From Syngnathus acus (Eukaryota > Chordata > Actinopteri > Syngnathiformes > Syngnathidae), in NCBI RefSeq assembly GCF_901709675.1, contig NC_051099.1:3286001-3350000 (forward strand): DNA of 64,000 nt, in the 5' to 3' direction. Positions within the stretch are counted from its first letter, which is position 1; each line of letters begins with the position of its first letter. Of this stretch, positions 61,782 through 64,000 are shown piece by piece. The notes under the pieces were generated by a model, which was not told where the DNA came from, made no database searches, and saw only the letters and a program-made list of their open reading frames with translations. Made by a program: the position numbers and the translations under genes.

Positions 61782-62877
61782 CTGACTGCCCTTGAAGGCA
61801 GCACGGGAATTTAGGTTAGCTATAGATGGAAGAATGGAAAATCAGTTATAGACGTAACGCTGCACTTTAGGAATGTTCCCGAAGGCAACACTAGATGGAT
61901 GGTTAGAAAAATCATTTGGGAGCGAGGAAAGCTATGATTTCTGACTGTCCTTGAAGGCAACACATGACTTTAGGTCGATATTTAGCTTGGTCGATAGGCT
62001 GACTGGGGGTGTACACACTTGTGCAATATACAAGATTTAATATGATTTAAAAGTTCTAAATTGATTTTTCTTGGACTCACTTTTTGTACGTCACCAAAAA
62101 ACTGCATTTGAACAGGAGGGTGTAGACTTGTTCTAAAAATATCCACTGCAGACAGACATATTTTTTTTGGACTGAACTAATCAGTTGTGCAGGACCACAA
62201 ACTGTCCACGAAAGATTTATTCTGCTTGTATTTCATCTATTTTTTTCCCCCAGTCCAATTATATACGTCACTGTAATTAGTATTGATTCACCCATGAGAG
62301 TCACCCAAGCGTACGTCAACAGGTGAGAGAAGGAAAGTGGTCTGTTCTCACTGATATAATTGACAAACATTATGACACGCACCGCCGCCATTTTGTTTTC
62401 CTCTGGCTGTGCTGTGAGAGGAATTCAATTGGATTTTTTATATATTTGACAGGGTGGGGAATACAGAAATCTTTATTTTTATAATCTTGTTGTCAGGCGA
62501 AGTGCAAGACAGTTTTGATGCACAAAGGCTGAATCGAGCAAAGTGGAGAGGCTGAGTCATTTCAAGAGTGCACCGAGATGCTAGCAAATATGTTTTTATG
62601 CTCGATTTCCTGTTTCGTCAAGCCACAGATACATGATCATGAAAGAACAGCTTCTATGATTTCAGACTGCCATTGAAGGCATCATTCAATGAATGGATGA
62701 ATGGATACGCATTTAACTTTGGATGAATGGATGGATTCAGTTCGCAGGTCACTTGTGTGAGGAAAATAAGATTCGAGTCTGTTCCTGAAGGCACCACTCA
62801 ACAATGGATAGTTACCAACACAGACATTTGCGTGAGAAAAGCTCTAATTTCAAACGGCCCCTAAGGCATCACATGAC
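61782..62877. repeat. Six scattered copies of a ~45-bp repeat
   Basis: Copies centre on TGACTGCCCTTGAAGGCA-like cores at 61782, 61874, 61941, 62663, 62776 and 62851. Several share a left flank resembling AAAGCTATGATTTC and a right flank CACATGAC. The core is partly palindromic (TGCCnTTGAAGGCA). A related copy lies at 15785. Short ATGGATGG runs are interspersed. No coding sequence was seen from 61400 to 64000. Confidence 0.55.
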
Positions 62878-63079
62878 AACCTCTGCTTGATTAGATTGCA
62901 TTGCGAGGGAGGGGGCGGAGGAGGGGGGGCATCGTTATTTGCGTGCCGAAATGCTTGATGACGGCGCCGATGATGACAGCGGCACTGGAGGTGTGCCGCA
63001 GGGCAGATTTTGGCTAATATCACGGCCTTGGCATTATCAACTGCCACTCTGCATTAGCCGCCCCTTTGCTAACGAAACC

Positions 63080-63100
63080 CCCCCCCCCCCCCCCCCCCCA
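63080..63100. repeat. Poly-C run
   Basis: About 20 consecutive C followed by ACGAGCCCCCG. Frames read through it are artefacts. Confidence 0.9.
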
Positions 63101-63448
63101 CGAGCCCCCGCCACCAAACCTGACTCACACTCGACCACTGCACAACACCTCGCCGCCTTTTGTCTCTCGCTCTAAAACAAAAATGTAATATTTGCATAGA
63201 TTTTGAAATGAAAACAGAGGGAACACTTGAACGTGTCTTTGAAGGTCTCTCAAGGTACTGGATAATGACCTCGTAAAAATGGCCGCCAAAGGGTTCCTCA
63301 TTCTCTCTCTGTGGCCGTCTGTGGTCGGAGTTAATTAAACGGAACAAAAGGCCATTGACGCGGCGCCTCGCAGGAGCTTGGCTCACGTTTAATCGGCGAA
63401 AAGTTTCTCCTCTGCAAAGTTTGAAGTTCGACTCAAGAAGGACGCACC

Positions 63449-63664
63449 ATGTGCATGCCAGGCCACTAGTTGGCAGTGTTGTCACTGCCCTTTTTTTTTT
63501 TTTAAAGATTTCCATTGGTTCTGCTGACACCAAATAAGCTTTTTGAGAGAAATTCAAAAACCAAGACCAAGAACTGCAGTGCATGGACTTATAGTTAGAA
63601 AAACTATATTTGCAAATATTCATGTTTGTGGTGCTATCGCCAACTAGTGGCCTGGCATGCACAT
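63449..63664. repeat. Inverted repeat, 26-nt perfect arms
   Basis: 63449-63474 and 63639-63664 are exact reverse complements (core GCCAACTAGTGGCCTGGCAT). The arms enclose 164 bp without a credible open frame, apart from a T run. It could be a small foldback transposon or a hairpin-forming sequence. Confidence 0.65.
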
Positions 63665-64000
63665 TACAACTTTTTTGTTTGTAGTTCTGCATGAATACCC
63701 GTAACTCACGTGAGAGTTTTCTCTGCTGTTTTACTGAGATAATTGAGACTCTGGGCGAAGAGCCTTTTTGTTCCCTTTAATCACCTTCTTTTGTGCTGAC
63801 GTAGGAGGAGATGCTTTGAGAATGATGAACCTGCACGCTGGCATGGCTGTCTTTTACTTTCTTTTTTGTTTTTTTTTGTCTGCGCTAATGCAGCTGCCGG
63901 GAGCACAACACCTTCAAGTGATAAAGTGCAGCCGAGCGATTAGCATACGCTTTTCCCACCCACGCCGCCGCGCTCCGCCAAGGCTGAGAATGGACGAGTA

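Noticed and set aside
63069-63692. 207-codon minus-strand open frame
   Set aside because: It reads through a poly-C run (poly-Gly) and across both arms of the inverted repeat, and has no family match.

Overview
This is a nuclear genomic window from a ray-finned fish, probably a compact-genome percomorph teleost. The genes are vertebrate, with GT-AG introns mostly of 70-1500 bp. The closest family matches are fish-like orthologues of sod1, scaf4, an OCTN-type slc22a, pdlim4, pitpna, inpp5k, nle1, slc25a1 and vgf. Nothing points to a prokaryote or plasmid: there are no operons, ribosome sites or CRISPR arrays, and I saw no convincing tRNA or rRNA gene. Exons were joined by hand from splice signals, reading phase and remembered homologue sequences. 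No alignment or transcript data were available.

The genes lie in three blocks of constant strand. Block 1 is on the minus strand, 2.3-29.9 kb: sod1, scaf4, an slc22a4/5-type organic cation/carnitine transporter and pdlim4. Block 2 is on the plus strand, 35.3-48.4 kb: pitpna, inpp5k and nle1. Block 3 is on the minus strand, 48.4-61.3 kb: slc25a1, an unrecognised gene for a single-pass membrane protein with a C-terminal Rad18-type (UBZ4-like) zinc finger, and vgf. pdlim4 and pitpna diverge across about 5 kb of gene-free DNA. nle1 and slc25a1 converge, with poly(A) signals only about 40 bp apart. Every model I call complete keeps phase through all its exons: sod1 154 aa, scaf4 936 aa, slc22a 553 aa, pdlim4 375 aa, pitpna 270 aa, inpp5k 547 aa, nle1 477 aa, slc25a1 341 aa, vgf 607 aa.

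Functionally this is an ordinary mixed neighbourhood: superoxide removal, co-transcriptional RNA processing, solute and citrate transport, actin/LIM scaffolding, phosphoinositide transfer and dephosphorylation, 60S ribosome assembly, and a neuropeptide precursor. Conserved pairings are sod1-scaf4 (human 21q22), pdlim4-slc22a4/5 (5q31) and pitpna-inpp5k (17p13.3). The whole window joins segments that are scattered over several human chromosomes.

The most interesting items are: the unrecognised membrane/zinc-finger gene; a vgf promoter with CRE, TATA box and a REST/RE1 site over the predicted start; a Tyr/Pro-rich region in Vgf together with loss of the basic core of TLQP-21; an 8-nt microexon in pitpna; a tandemly duplicated slc25a1 promoter unit; and a repeat family shared by two loci 46 kb apart.
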